DNA of 64,000 nt from Eulemur rufifrons (lineage: Eukaryota > Chordata > Mammalia > Primates > Lemuridae): the NCBI RefSeq assembly GCF_041146395.1, contig NC_090989.1, forward strand, positions 244,022,843-244,086,842, read 5' to 3'. A model generated the notes under the pieces. The model had not been told where the DNA came from. It searched no databases and was given only the letters and a program-made list of their open reading frames with translations. Of the stretch, positions 62,881 to 64,000 are shown piece by piece. Position 1 is the first letter of the stretch, and every line of letters starts with the position of its first letter. The position numbers and the translations under genes were made by a program.

Positions 62881-64000
62881 AGCTGGTATGGGTAAGCTCT
62901 ACCACACTTGTGGAGTAAATAAGAACAACAGATTAGACTGAGCAAACAAGAGTTACAGGACATCCATGAGAGAGGTGAAAGGAAATCCCAGCAAGAGACA
63001 TGCAAGTTCACACAGAGAGTCAGCCCAGAACACCAGAGGGCTGTCGAAGGAAACAGTGCTGGAAACAACAGAATTGACAGATTTCCCAGGAACTTCTCCT
63101 TGAGGAATATAGGGTTGTGGAGAGCTTTAAAGTTCTATGTTTAATTGGATTGGGAGAGATTAATGATAGGTACATAGATAAAGTAAGGACTAAACAAATT
63201 AACCTCACTCACTCTCACTCCTTCCATTCATTTCTGTACTTAGGATTGGAATCAGCATATATGACTCAGTTCAATGCTAAACAAAGAGGCTGGATTCATG
63301 TATTTAATTATAGTTCTTTCCTCCTGAAAGCTTCATTTCTATTTTGTATTTAGCTCCAATCTTTGCACCTACCGAATGATTATAATGCTTTTATTGTATA
63401 GAGCATTCATTCATTTTCTTAAGTAGTCATTTGCTTTAGAATATCAGAAAACACTAGTGGTGTAACATCATTTTCTGACTCCCTGTATTTGGAAGAATAC
63501 ATACTTTCTGAAAGTGGAGACTTGGTCTCTATATTACCTATTTTAAAAGTCCCAGATATCTCATACTTAATAAACATTGGGTATTTATATTGCTGAGCTA
63601 CTTGCCAGTTTTGCCAAAGCAAATTGTTAATTAGCCAGCGAGACCCTGAGAATTCAGCCTCTTACCTCTGGCAGAATTGCACTTAAACATCCTAGACAAA
63701 TTAAGATCTGGTTTTTACAAAGAAAATTCATTCTTCCCTATGTGACCCATTCTAACACTTAACTATTCCCCACTGCTAAGAATTTCTTCTTTATGTCTCA
63801 GTTAAATCTCTCCAATTGCTATTTAAGTCCATTTATTTTTTTTTCCTTTTTGGTGCTTTGTTATGGAGACCAGCTGGTCAATGCCTGCACTTGCTCTCTC
63901 TTGAGCTCTTTCTCTCTATATTTTTCTCCCTCTAATCAAGCTTGCTTCAAATTGACGGTGAAAATGAAATTTTGTCTTAACATGGCATGGTATCTTTAAA
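62881..64000. other. Non-coding stretch, nothing identified
   Basis: No gene, RNA gene or named repeat seen up to the window end. Short frames on both strands overlap one another and show no domain. Confidence 0.5.

Overview
The window reads as AT-rich nuclear DNA of a strepsirrhine (lemur-like) primate. The strongest taxon marker is the Alu at 44526-44880: its body carries an A-rich insert between the two monomers that I associate with strepsirrhine Alus. The three L1 3' ends (19405-20218, 43645-44466 in reverse, 48467-48842 in reverse) share a 3' UTR unlike the human L1PA type. This assignment comes from remembered repeat structure, not from a search.

I find no protein-coding exon, functional RNA gene, CpG island, CRISPR array or plasmid/phage feature that I can defend. 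Open frames are short (159 residues at most), lack codon signal, and where recognisable belong to retroelements: two L1 ORF2 C-termini and one probable class I endogenous retrovirus gag remnant. The window is best read as intergenic DNA or the inside of a very long intron.

Layout: 1-18.8 kb holds old L2 copies (2150-3180, 9100-10530, 11540-12010), an Alu monomer, a Tigger-type MITE (14981-15310) and the ERV remnant (16695-17470). 18.8-23.7 kb is a pile-up of antisense old L1 fragments interrupted by a young sense L1 and by a 281-bp insert whose first 173 bp are an inverted copy of DNA 1.5 kb downstream. 25-31.4 kb is largely free of recognisable repeats and is the best place to look for conserved regulatory DNA. 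31.4-36.4 kb has old LINE pieces, a hAT element, a near-perfect hairpin and an antisense HAL1-like block. 39.6-44.9 kb has MIRs, an old L1 and the young L1/Alu pair with clean target-site duplications. 44.9-47.2 kb is repeat-poor. 47.2-49.9 kb is an antisense old L1 split by a younger L1. 50-64 kb is sparse, with L2 and MIR copies, two further hairpins and an L1/HAL1-like fragment at 62.1-62.9 kb.

The items most worth a second look are the inverted duplication at 23.15/24.8 kb, the tandem-duplicated L1 3' UTR module with its G-rich linker, and the hairpins at 33.5, 53.0 and 59.8 kb. No undescribed gene system is evident.
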